The translations under genes were made by a program, and so were the position numbers. This document shows positions 15,168-23,828 of a stretch of DNA of 39,624 bases, one piece after another. Under the pieces are notes generated by a model. It made no database searches and was not told where the DNA came from. It saw only the letters and a program-made list of their open reading frames with translations. The first letter of the stretch is position 1, and every line of letters starts with the position of its first letter. This DNA is from Bacteroidales bacterium. GTDB taxonomy: Bacteria; Bacteroidota; Bacteroidia; Bacteroidales; UBA932. Location of the stretch: contig JAFYEM010000012.1 in NCBI GenBank assembly GCA_017544265.1, positions 1 through 39,624 on the forward strand, written 5' to 3'.

Positions 15168-16601
15168 ATGAAAGACATTATCAAATATATAATACCCGCG
15201 GCCCTTGGGGTGATGCTCCTGGGTGCCTGCGCTGACCATCGCGGCGACTATCTGGACGAATTCAGCACGCTGGCCTATTTCCGCAACGGGGGAGAGCAGG
15301 ACCTTTCCCTCTTCCTGACCGGAGAGAATTATGTCTATGCGATTCCGGTATGCAAGGCCGGCTCCGACCTGAAGGGCACTATCTCCGTGGAGGTCATTCC
15401 TTTCGACGAGGCGCAGATGGCCGCATACAACTACGTCAATGAAACCGATTATACCATGCTGCCTCCGGATGTGTTTGCCTTCAAGGTTTCGAAAGACGGC
15501 AACTATCTCGGCGACCAGAGCCGCGTGGTCCTGGATTTCGGTCCGGACGAGCTTTCCAAGTCGGTTTTTCTGGAACTGGATGTAAAAGCGGTGAACAGCC
15601 TTCTGAAGGCTAATCCAGGACTTAAGTACCGTCTGGGTCTCCAGGTGTTCTCGAATGGCAAAATCAGCGCCGGTATAAATACCATCGTGCTGGGCCTCGA
15701 TGTGAACTCTCCTGTGGTTAAAGTCACCAAGACAGGCCTTGACAAGATTACGCCTTTCAAGAGTTCCGACGACGAGTTCACCAAGTACTCGAATACACTC
15801 ACGCTTGGTGTAGCGGAAAATCTCTGGGACATTGTGTGCGGGATCCAGGTCAGGGACCAGGCATGGCTCACCGCCTACAACAACGCAGGCGGCACTGACT
15901 ATGAGCTGCTGCCCGAAGCTGCCTATTCCTTCCCAGTGGACAAGGTGTCCTTCAAGAAGGGAGAACTGGTCTCCTCGGCTTTCGAGGTGACGGTCAACCG
16001 GACAAAGATGGACATGGCTACGGAGTACGCCCTTCCTTTCACCGTCAAATCCTGCTCAAAGGAGGAATTCGAGATTGAAAAGGATGCCTGGGTGCTTATT
16101 TTCAGGCTTGATCCCGACAGGGTCATCATCACTGAAGATATGGTAAAGGTGCTTGACAGTGAAGACACCTATTCGGCTGATGCGGGAGGCGTCCCGGCCG
16201 TCCTGGACGGTGACGAGACCACCTACTGGCATTCACCGTGGTACGGCCATTCCCTTTCTGATCCGGACGAGCTGTACGGCTGCTGGTTCGATATCGAGCT
16301 CGCCCAGCCGCTGAGGATGGTCGTCTTTGAGTACTGCACCCGCCACAACAACGGCAACGCCGTTCCCACGCATATCGTCATCGGTTACAGTGATGACGGA
16401 ATAAACTGGGTCAAGGCCGGTGATTATCAGACTCCTGAAATGCTTTCTGCCGGTGCCAGGACATGGGTAACCCTTCCTGTCACCAAGATGGAAACTTCCC
16501 ACCGATATTTCCGTTTCGGCATTGCCGAATCGATGGCCGGCGACCTGCGCAAGGCGGACGGCTCGACTGCACTTGCTGAACTCAGAATTTATGGAATCTA
16601 A
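15168..16601 (+). CDS. DUF1735 lipoprotein with C-terminal F5/8 type C (discoidin) domain
   Basis: A 477-aa lipoprotein (lipobox LGAC, then ADHRGDYLDE). Two consecutive beta-sandwich regions (about 30-170 and 180-325) match the BT_3987-like N-terminal/DUF1735 pattern found in surface glycan-binding proteins encoded after SusD: FRNGGEQDLSLFLTGENY, VEVIPFDEAQMAAYN, MLPPDVFAF. The last ~130 residues are an F5/8 type C domain (DGDETTYWHSPW... WFDIELAQPLRMVVFEY... HIVIGYSDDG), which typically binds galactose/GalNAc-type sugars. Likely an additional surface binding protein of the locus. The start at 15168 gives the signal peptide; the upstream in-frame ATG overlaps the susD stop and adds a non-signal extension. 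Its TAA overlaps the next possible ATG by one base (TAATG). Confidence 0.88.
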   Translation: MKDIIKYIIPAALGVMLLGACADHRGDYLDEFSTLAYFRNGGEQDLSLFLTGENYVYAIPVCKAGSDLKGTISVEVIPFDEAQMAAYNYVNETDYTMLPPDVFAFKVSKDGNYLGDQSRVVLDFGPDELSKSVFLELDVKAVNSLLKANPGLKYRLGLQVFSNGKISAGINTIVLGLDVNSPVVKVTKTGLDKITPFKSSDDEFTKYSNTLTLGVAENLWDIVCGIQVRDQAWLTAYNNAGGTDYELLPEAAYSFPVDKVSFKKGELVSSAFEVTVNRTKMDMATEYALPFTVKSCSKEEFEIEKDAWVLIFRLDPDRVIITEDMVKVLDSEDTYSADAGGVPAVLDGDETTYWHSPWYGHSLSDPDELYGCWFDIELAQPLRMVVFEYCTRHNNGNAVPTHIVIGYSDDGINWVKAGDYQTPEMLSAGARTWVTLPVTKMETSHRYFRFGIAESMAGDLRKADGSTALAELRIYGI

Positions 16602-16606
16602 TGACT

Positions 16607-18529
16607 ATGAAAAGATTTAGCATACTCTGTATCATCCTTGCCGCGGCCGAACTTTTTGCCTTTTCCTGTGTCAAGGAAAACAAGGAGCTTCCGGCAGACA
16701 CTTTCCGTATAGACAGTGATTACCTGTCATTTGCCGTCACCCAGAGCGATACTATGGCATTCATTCCGGTGACGACGAACATCCCGGAGTCTGAATGGAA
16801 GATGAGCTCCGATTCTCCCTGGTGTTCACTTGGTCGCAGCGTCACTTCCGAAAGGGGCCTGATGCTGACCATCCTCGCCAATACCGATTGGGACAAGAGG
16901 GAAGCCGGTCTTTCGGCCGAGGCCGGAGGGAATCGCTATGATTTCAAAGTCCGCCAGCTTGGTTACGGCCCCGCAATCATAGTGGATGACATTTTCGTCG
17001 GCCCTGCGGCTGCCAACGTGACTATGAAAGTTGTCTCCAACATCGCCTACAGGGTCGAGGAACCGATTTTCGATCCTACGGACAACACCGTGGAGGGAGA
17101 ACCCTGGTTCTCCGTTCCCATCAAGCCCTCCAGGAGGTCTTTCGCCGAGGATTCATATCCTTTCAAAGTTACCTCCAATATGCTACCGGGGCCTCGCCGT
17201 GCGAGGATTCCGGTGAAGGCCGTCGAGGAGAAACACGCCCAGGTCATCGGCAAAGACGGGGTGGTCTGCACGGTTACCCAGAATGCGGTTCCACAGACCA
17301 ATACCAAGGTCGTCGCCGAACAGCTGATAAAGCCTCTGAGCGCGAAGTCAAATCAGTTCAGCACCAATGAGTCGAGCTATGGCAACGGCACAGCCGACAA
17401 ACTCATAGACTCCAACTACGCTACGTATTATCATTCCCCATGGTCCGAAGAGGCATGGACGGACGGCGGCGGTGCGCAGCACTCCTCGACAGTGTTCCCG
17501 GTCGAATGGGAGTTCGAACTTCCCGGTGACAGGCGACTGGATCTTATCCGTATTATGCACCGTGATTATTACGGTGTGAACGGTGCGCATCCCAGAGGCC
17601 GTATCGGACAGTTCATGCTTTACCACAAGGCAGATGCCGGCGATGAATGGACACTTGTATCGGAAACACCCTTCGACCTGAAGCGTCTCGGCGGTTACCA
17701 GTCGGTGAATCTGCCTGAGTCTATAGAAAATGCCAGATTCATCAGAATTTCCATCCTCAACGGCGACGCTGACGAAAGCGGACGCGCGAAGAAGAAAGAT
17801 GAGAGCGGGGAATATACCGATGAACCCGAAGATCCGTATATCACCTGCGCAGAGGTTGAATTCTACAACACCAACCAGTCCGACGTGAACGAGTGGATAG
17901 ACCGCATCTTCACCGATGCTTCCTGTTCGGCCCTTAAGGACGGGGTGGGCAAGAAGGATATCATCGAGATGTTCGCGGTCGCGCCTTATCTGGCTTCCAA
18001 TGTGGCGATTCCTCTGCTGGAAGGCAGTTACGGCCCGTCCGAGGGCGGCAAGTTCGACCAGGACCACAAGCAGTATTACTTCCGCGCCCACACTTATCCC
18101 GCCTACAGCGATGTCGCCAAGGTGAACAAGGTGATGCATACCAAGATATATTCCGCCCTGGACAATCCGACCGGCATCCATGTGCAGAAAGATGCGGACC
18201 TGCTCGTCTGCGTGGACAAGATTCCGCAGGGCCAGACAGTTACCCTGGGCATTTATGGCGACAGGGGTACCGGTCCCGTCTATGGCGGCGGAGCGGAGGA
18301 AGAGGACGGTGCGCTCATGTCCCTCACTCAGGGCATCAATACCCTGGTCGCACCCGTCGAGGGTATGGTGTATGTGCTCAATACATCCTCTGACCTGACA
18401 GTTTACAACGAACCCGTGAAGGTGCATATCCTTCCCGGCCCCGACAAGACTTCAGCCGGCGGCGACGTGCAGGGTTATTTCGACCTCAGCATGACAGATG
18501 CCGACTACAAGAAACTCCTCGAGGAATAG
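16607..18529 (+). CDS. M60-like glycopeptidase, N-terminal half (interrupted by in-frame TAG)
   Basis: 640 codons up to TAG at 18527-18529. Signal peptide with lipobox-like AFSC; BACON-like domains ~30-120 (SYLSFAV-type start, WCSLG) and ~125-225; F5/8 type C domain ~245-405 (DSNYATYYHSPW... WEFELPGDRRLDLIRI); then the domain that precedes the zinc site in M60-like (PF13402) peptidases, ending FDLSMTDADYKKLLEE. The reading frame continues without shift past the TAG into the catalytic part at 18545. TAG is used as a normal stop by tdh, tpiA and others here, so reassignment is unlikely. Either a nonsense mutation has inactivated the enzyme, a base was miscalled, or there is readthrough. Alone, this half would be a surface glycan-binding lipoprotein without catalysis. 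A start at 16601 is also possible. Confidence 0.8.
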   Translation: MKRFSILCIILAAAELFAFSCVKENKELPADTFRIDSDYLSFAVTQSDTMAFIPVTTNIPESEWKMSSDSPWCSLGRSVTSERGLMLTILANTDWDKREAGLSAEAGGNRYDFKVRQLGYGPAIIVDDIFVGPAAANVTMKVVSNIAYRVEEPIFDPTDNTVEGEPWFSVPIKPSRRSFAEDSYPFKVTSNMLPGPRRARIPVKAVEEKHAQVIGKDGVVCTVTQNAVPQTNTKVVAEQLIKPLSAKSNQFSTNESSYGNGTADKLIDSNYATYYHSPWSEEAWTDGGGAQHSSTVFPVEWEFELPGDRRLDLIRIMHRDYYGVNGAHPRGRIGQFMLYHKADAGDEWTLVSETPFDLKRLGGYQSVNLPESIENARFIRISILNGDADESGRAKKKDESGEYTDEPEDPYITCAEVEFYNTNQSDVNEWIDRIFTDASCSALKDGVGKKDIIEMFAVAPYLASNVAIPLLEGSYGPSEGGKFDQDHKQYYFRAHTYPAYSDVAKVNKVMHTKIYSALDNPTGIHVQKDADLLVCVDKIPQGQTVTLGIYGDRGTGPVYGGGAEEEDGALMSLTQGINTLVAPVEGMVYVLNTSSDLTVYNEPVKVHILPGPDKTSAGGDVQGYFDLSMTDADYKKLLEE

Positions 18530-18544
18530 ACCTACAAGTATTTC

Positions 18545-19720
18545 ATGGCCAAGGGCAAGCGATTCTCCTTCCTCTTCCACACATCAGAACTGAAGAGCAA
18601 GGCCCGCAACAGCATCCTTTCCGGCGTGAATGCCTGGGACGACATCATCGGCTGGCAGTTCGAACTGATGGGAATAAAGGACGAGAAGAGTTTCAACAAC
18701 CACATGGTGGCTGTCACCGATGAGAAGGTGACCAATCCGAATGCTTCCAACCGCAGGGTCGAGTTCCCCTTCGTCTATACCTCCAGGATTATTTCCTACG
18801 ATGCTCTGATTTCCGAAGAAGACAACGCCTGGGGCCCGGCCCATGAACTTGGCCACAATAACCAGCAGGCAATCAACTGGAAGTCCACCACCGAATCTTC
18901 CAACAACCTCTTCTCAAACTATGTTATCTACAAGTTCGGCAAATACTCCTCACGCGGAAAGAAGATTTCCGATCTGGCCGAGGCGTACGTGGATCCGGAG
19001 CATAACAGTTGGGCTCTGCTCGGCAAGGCATCCTACCAGGGTGAGGACCCCGAACTTCACATGAGGATGAACTGGCAGCTGTGGAACTACTTCCACCGCT
19101 GCGGCTTCCAGAGTGATTTCTTCCCGACTCTGTTCGGCCTGCTCAGGGAGGATCCTCTTCCCAACGACTTCACCAGCAGCATTACTGCCGGCCGGATTGC
19201 GGAAGATCTTGGCGCAAGCCAGCTCAAGTACTATGAGAAGGTTTGTGAAGCGGCCCAGATGGATCTGACCGAGTTCTTCAAGGTCTGGGGATTCTTCGTC
19301 CCGGTCAATACTTCCTACAGCCAGTACGGGACTGCTCTCTACAAGGTGGACCAGGCTATGATTTCAGCCTCACTGGCCCGCGTCAAGGCAAAGAACTACC
19401 CCAAGGCCCCGGCTCCAATACAGTATATTGAAGACAGGGAAACCAAAGGTGGGGATGTATATAGCCAGATGGGCTACTTCGAGACCTTCAAGAACAAGAC
19501 GAAGATTACGAAATCTCCATCCCATACCCTTGATGGACGCACTGTCCGTCTCTCCAACTGCGACCAGGCAGTAGCCGTGGAGGTACGCCGCGGAAATGAA
19601 GCCACAGGCGAACTTCTCTACTTCTCCAATATGTTCACATTCAATCTTCCGGCCTCTGTTCCGACTTCTGGAATCTCCTTCTGGGCTGTGCAGTATGACG
19701 GTGTCAGGAAGAAAATTTAA
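18545..19720 (+). CDS. M60-like glycopeptidase, C-terminal catalytic half (continuation after TAG)
   Basis: 391 codons in the same frame as the preceding gene, separated from it only by TAG and four further codons. The zinc site is intact: HELGH (fragment residues 100-104, after WGPA) and a likely glutamate ligand/active-site region TTESSNN at 115-121, fitting the M60 gluzincin form HExxH...E of mucin- and O-glycoprotein-cleaving peptidases such as BT4244. The segment YFMAKGKRFSFLFHTSEL at the start is the normal continuation of the M60 domain, so ATG 18545 is an internal methionine, not a natural start; no signal peptide is present. Conservation of an open frame for 391 codons after the stop argues the lesion is recent, a sequencing error, or bypassed. 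Joined, the protein would be about 1037 residues. Confidence 0.8.
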   Translation: MAKGKRFSFLFHTSELKSKARNSILSGVNAWDDIIGWQFELMGIKDEKSFNNHMVAVTDEKVTNPNASNRRVEFPFVYTSRIISYDALISEEDNAWGPAHELGHNNQQAINWKSTTESSNNLFSNYVIYKFGKYSSRGKKISDLAEAYVDPEHNSWALLGKASYQGEDPELHMRMNWQLWNYFHRCGFQSDFFPTLFGLLREDPLPNDFTSSITAGRIAEDLGASQLKYYEKVCEAAQMDLTEFFKVWGFFVPVNTSYSQYGTALYKVDQAMISASLARVKAKNYPKAPAPIQYIEDRETKGGDVYSQMGYFETFKNKTKITKSPSHTLDGRTVRLSNCDQAVAVEVRRGNEATGELLYFSNMFTFNLPASVPTSGISFWAVQYDGVRKKI

Positions 19721-19746
19721 AACAACTATTAATTACGACTTGTTTC

Positions 19747-19893
19747 ATGAGGAAAGCCTACAAGATTCCGCTTATGCGGGTGAAAGACCTTATGACGGAA
19801 AGAAATTTCCTTGCTTCCATTTTCAATCCTGAAGCCCCGGCAAAAGGTTCCGATATGGATATCGAACCCATAGAGCCCGGTCTTTGGGGATAG
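19747..19893 (+). CDS. 48-residue small protein in the glycoprotein-utilisation operon
   Basis: ATG 19747 to TAG 19891-19893, in the 194-base gap between the M60 and sialidase genes. The product starts MRKAYKIPLMRVKDLMTERN, continues FLASIFNPEAPAKG and ends DMDIEPIEPGLWG. This has the look of the short ~50-residue proteins common in Bacteroidales (basic K-x-Y-x-x-P start, a central LAS motif, acidic tail ending in W), whose role is unknown. No signal peptide is evident. It is preceded by TTTC and an A/T-rich spacer, as are neighbouring starts. Coding is supported by gap length and composition only, so the call is moderate. Confidence 0.5.
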   Translation: MRKAYKIPLMRVKDLMTERNFLASIFNPEAPAKGSDMDIEPIEPGLWG

Positions 19894-19914
19894 AACCGTT
19901 AAAAGCTTATTATT

Positions 19915-22900
19915 ATGAAAAAGATTGCATACATACTTTTCGCAGCGGTTCTTACTACTAATTCATGCTCCGTCAAGGAGGCAGAAATCCAAGCCGTTGA
20001 GGCCGTTTCCAAACTCGAAGCTGTGACAACGTTCGAGGCTTATATGGAAGAGCCCAAAACCTCATATACCATCAACGGCGAAGGCACCAGGGCAGTTTTC
20101 GCATGGGCCCAGGGTGACGAGATAGACGCCGCGGTCGTTCGCGGCGGAGTCTATTCTCCGGTTCGTTTCGTCGCTCAGTCGAGCGGTGTCCAGACCACTT
20201 TCTCAGATGCTTCGTCTGATCCGAAAGTATCTGATTTCCAGGATGCCGTCCTGACCGATATCGCCTTCTATCCGTCCCGCATCAGCGACGCTGCCCAGCA
20301 GGGAGGCTTCAATCTGGAATGGAGCATACGCGACAACAACGACAAGACCACGTATCCTGACGACGACGTCCTGATTACCGTGGACCTTCCATCGGAAGTT
20401 ACCGTGCCCCAGGGCAATCCGCTCTCTACCGTCCCGATGATAGGCAAGCGCACCGCGCCTGATACCTATGGTTTCGTTCCCATGACCGGAGTCCTGGCAG
20501 TTCCGGTGAGGAACATGCCGGACGGAATAGACTATGCCCTCCTGGAGAGTGAAGACGCCGCCATTTCAGGCAGTTTCCACGTCATCCGCGACGGAAACTA
20601 TATTTCCCAGAGCAGCAGCCTTTCGGCAGGTCACAGCCTGAAACTGAATTTCAGCAACGTAGGAGAGGACTATACTTTCTATTTCCCGATTGCTGCAGGT
20701 ACCATTCCCGCCGGCCTTAAGATTTGCTTCGGTTCTTCATCCGACCCTGATTTCAGGATGGTCATCACCACACAGCGTGCACTTACGATAAAGAACGGCG
20801 TAATCGCCCTTTCCCCGGAAGTCGTTTTCGCCCCTGTGGACCAGCAGTGGGCGGATTATATTGAAGGCTCCTTCCTGGATGACTTCATCTGGCAGCAGAG
20901 GGGCTGGGACGCCTCCACATGGGTTCCCGTGGTGATACAGCGCAGCGGACTTAACCCGAATAAGTACCGTATCGCCAATCCATACAGCACTGCCGCTACT
21001 CAGTTCGGTTATACTCCTGCGACTGAGGGAATCGCCACCGATGATTACTTCGTGTTCTATATAGACGGTGATTCCGTAAGCTACGTCAATATGGATACAG
21101 GTATAGAAGACAGCGTCGGAAGACCTCTCGGGGTGAACTACCGCAGTGCCAACGCCGCCTATACCCACATTGTCAACACCCAGTCTGACGGAACGGTACT
21201 CGAGGTCCAGTTCGCTGGATTCTATACCATCGAAGGGAATTTCTACACCAAGGACAATTTCGAGGGTTCGCCGAAGATTCATCTTCTTTTCAATCATCCT
21301 GCGGAAACAGAGACCTGGAAGGAGGTCGGAACCCTTCAGTATAAGGATGATTTCTGGGTGAACGGCATTATGAACAAGTCCGTGGACCTGCATGTGGATG
21401 TTGTTCTGGAACAAAGCAATCTTGATCCGATGCGTTTCCGTATTGCCAATCCTTACCCTGCTTTGGCTGTTGAAGCAGGCGCTGATGATGCTTATTGTTA
21501 CTTTGGCGCCGAAGTCTCACCGTACCTGATTATGACAGTTGACAGTGAGAACAAGATTACATACGAAGAGTTCCGTCCTGGCATTGGCAGGGCAGACTGG
21601 GAGTTCTCCCTCTGCGATCCGTCTGACTGGAATACGAAGTCGTCCGTTCAAGTTGTCGAGGGCAACAGCCGTGTCGTTTTATATTCATCAGATGGAATAC
21701 CCCAGATTATCCGCATTTATGGCGTGTATCACAAAATCGGTGAATACAATACCGGAAACAGATATTCCCGTGTCGATGACCAGTACGGCGATGCTGTCGT
21801 GATAGCCCGGTCAATTCCTATTGATTCCTGGGAATCGATAGGAAACGGTCGTTTCAAGGATAAACTTGTCTGGTCTTGTGCAGGTATGACTGAATATGCC
21901 GAAGCTGAATTCCAAAAGAGTTTAATCAGTGATACCCGTTTCCGCATTGCCAAACCATATCCTGGTACGAATTCCGATGAATGGTTCGTGTTCGATGTCG
22001 CAAATCCTAATGCGGTTACATCGGATAATTACTATGTTGATAGTGAAGTGACCGCCTCCGGCAAAGAAACATTTAAGCCTTGGGTCCGGAATGGAGTCGA
22101 CTATGGTTACAATTATTCAAGTGTGTTGCTGTGGCAGGACAACGGACTACCTTCGGTGGTCCAGATTGGCCCGTGCTACAGGGGAGCAGGATTTGACGGC
22201 ACTACCGAAGGCTACAAATATGAAATCGGCCGTGACCATGAGCAGCTCGCCATTGAAATTGTATTCCCCGGCTGCGAGACATACCAGACCCAGCTCTATA
22301 CCGTAAAGGCTACCCATTATGAGGTGCCTCTGAAAGCCGAATTCCATAATCCCATCGCCTCCCTGGAACTTCCCACCGGTACGCTGAAGCGTCTGACCGT
22401 CAAGATTTCCGGAATTGACCTGGGAACCGTTACCGGCCTGCGTCTCTGGGATAACTACTACGGATGGATAGACAGCGATTACGTCGCACCTGACGCCGGC
22501 GGAATCGTCACCATGACTTCCTTCCTGAATACCATTACCGCAGGCCATAGTCTGGATCTGAACTGCTGGCTCACAAGCGCACCGATAGGTGCCGGGGTAC
22601 ACTTTGAGATTCTGGAGGTCGTTATGGAGATTGGAGGCGTCGAGATGAGCCTGCCGATAAAACAGGACAGTTCAGTGACTCACCTCGCTGGCGTCGTGAT
22701 CAATACCGGCGGGGATGTCATCAATGTCCGCGGAGGCGAAGAGACAGTCGCTTCCTTCCGTATTCCGGCCCTGGTGACTTCCAAGGAAGGAACACTTATC
22801 GCGGCCTATGACGTGCGCTATGCCAGTTCCGCCGACCTGCAGGGAGACCTTGACGTGGGCGTCAAGCGTTCGACCGACGGCGGAAAGACATGGAGCGACA

Positions 22901-23805
22901 TCGTGCTTGCAATGGATATGGGCGAATACGGCGGTCTGGACCAGAACAACAACGGTATCGGCGACCCGTGTCTGCTTGTAGATGAAAATACCGGAAGGAT
23001 CTTCTGCTTCGCGGTCTGGGCTCACGGGCACTATTCCGACCCTGACCGCAGCTGCCTGGCATGGGCCGGCAAGGGCTTCGATATCTCATCGACACCGCAG
23101 CTGATGATGGTCTATTCTGACGATGACGGTATCAGCTGGAGCGAGCCTGTGAATATCACCCGCCAGATAAAGAAGTATGACTGGAGAATGACCTTCCAGG
23201 GTCCCGGACGCGGAATCACCATGAAGGACGGCACTCTTGTAATTCCAATCCAGCACCAGGAGGGTGAGGAAAAGACCATGCACGGACTCTATCCTCTCAA
23301 CTCCGGCATCGCCTATTCCACGGACCACGGCGTCACATGGCATGCCCATAATTTCGCACATACCATCACCAGCGAATCCACGGTGGCTGAAATCGAACCC
23401 GGGGTGCTGTTGCTGTCCATGCGCGACGAGACGGACTCCCATTACCGCCGCAACTACATCACCCGCGACCTCGGCCGCACTTGGACCGCCCATTCCTCCA
23501 ACGGGAAGTGGCTGGATTCAACCTGCGAGGCGTCCATGATTCATGTGGACGCTTCCGCGAACGCACTCGGAAAAGACCTTCTGATCTTCTCCAACCCTCA
23601 TAACACGGTCCGCAGCAAGATGACCATCCAAGTGAGTCAGGACAAGGGTGAGAGCTTCAGCCACAGCCTTTTGGTCGATGCCTACGGCTCCCTCGGCTAC
23701 AGTTGCCTTACCATGATCGATGAGAACACTGTGGGGATTCTCTATGAGAGTTCCCGTGCCAACATCTATTTCCAGGCTATACCACTTAATGAAATTGTGA
23801 AATAA
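19915..23805 (+). CDS. Multidomain GH33 exo-alpha-sialidase lipoprotein with fimbrillin-like and triplicated accessory modules
   Basis: 1296 residues. Signal peptide and lipobox-like TNSC (Cys18); fimbrillin-like domain ~35-300 (FAWAQGDEIDAAVV..., PSRISDAAQQ, VPMIGKR); three copies of a ~150-residue module at about 311-462, 467-627 and 638-790, each W...G...D...YRIANPY; a sialidase-associated N-terminal beta domain ~793-920; and the GH33 propeller ~930-1296. Propeller hallmarks: FRIP at ~946, Asp-boxes STDGGKTW (~985), SDDDGISW (~1067), STDHGVTW (~1134), plus a degenerate SQDKGESF. It should release terminal sialic acid from host glycoproteins. Bacteroidetes sialidases are usually about 540 residues, so the N-terminal ~790 residues are an unusual addition. 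Operon position after M60 fits mucin attack. Confidence 0.9.
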   Translation: MKKIAYILFAAVLTTNSCSVKEAEIQAVEAVSKLEAVTTFEAYMEEPKTSYTINGEGTRAVFAWAQGDEIDAAVVRGGVYSPVRFVAQSSGVQTTFSDASSDPKVSDFQDAVLTDIAFYPSRISDAAQQGGFNLEWSIRDNNDKTTYPDDDVLITVDLPSEVTVPQGNPLSTVPMIGKRTAPDTYGFVPMTGVLAVPVRNMPDGIDYALLESEDAAISGSFHVIRDGNYISQSSSLSAGHSLKLNFSNVGEDYTFYFPIAAGTIPAGLKICFGSSSDPDFRMVITTQRALTIKNGVIALSPEVVFAPVDQQWADYIEGSFLDDFIWQQRGWDASTWVPVVIQRSGLNPNKYRIANPYSTAATQFGYTPATEGIATDDYFVFYIDGDSVSYVNMDTGIEDSVGRPLGVNYRSANAAYTHIVNTQSDGTVLEVQFAGFYTIEGNFYTKDNFEGSPKIHLLFNHPAETETWKEVGTLQYKDDFWVNGIMNKSVDLHVDVVLEQSNLDPMRFRIANPYPALAVEAGADDAYCYFGAEVSPYLIMTVDSENKITYEEFRPGIGRADWEFSLCDPSDWNTKSSVQVVEGNSRVVLYSSDGIPQIIRIYGVYHKIGEYNTGNRYSRVDDQYGDAVVIARSIPIDSWESIGNGRFKDKLVWSCAGMTEYAEAEFQKSLISDTRFRIAKPYPGTNSDEWFVFDVANPNAVTSDNYYVDSEVTASGKETFKPWVRNGVDYGYNYSSVLLWQDNGLPSVVQIGPCYRGAGFDGTTEGYKYEIGRDHEQLAIEIVFPGCETYQTQLYTVKATHYEVPLKAEFHNPIASLELPTGTLKRLTVKISGIDLGTVTGLRLWDNYYGWIDSDYVAPDAGGIVTMTSFLNTITAGHSLDLNCWLTSAPIGAGVHFEILEVVMEIGGVEMSLPIKQDSSVTHLAGVVINTGGDVINVRGGEETVASFRIPALVTSKEGTLIAAYDVRYASSADLQGDLDVGVKRSTDGGKTWSDIVLAMDMGEYGGLDQNNNGIGDPCLLVDENTGRIFCFAVWAHGHYSDPDRSCLAWAGKGFDISSTPQLMMVYSDDDGISWSEPVNITRQIKKYDWRMTFQGPGRGITMKDGTLVIPIQHQEGEEKTMHGLYPLNSGIAYSTDHGVTWHAHNFAHTITSESTVAEIEPGVLLLSMRDETDSHYRRNYITRDLGRTWTAHSSNGKWLDSTCEASMIHVDASANALGKDLLIFSNPHNTVRSKMTIQVSQDKGESFSHSLLVDAYGSLGYSCLTMIDENTVGILYESSRANIYFQAIPLNEIVK

Positions 23806-23828
23806 CAGAACTAATACGCATTTTACTG

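Noticed and set aside
18527-18529. Reassigned TAG (alternative genetic code) or pyrrolysine.
   Set aside because: TAG is the natural stop at the family-expected end of tdh, tpiA and the TonB receptor gene, and no Pyl machinery is visible.
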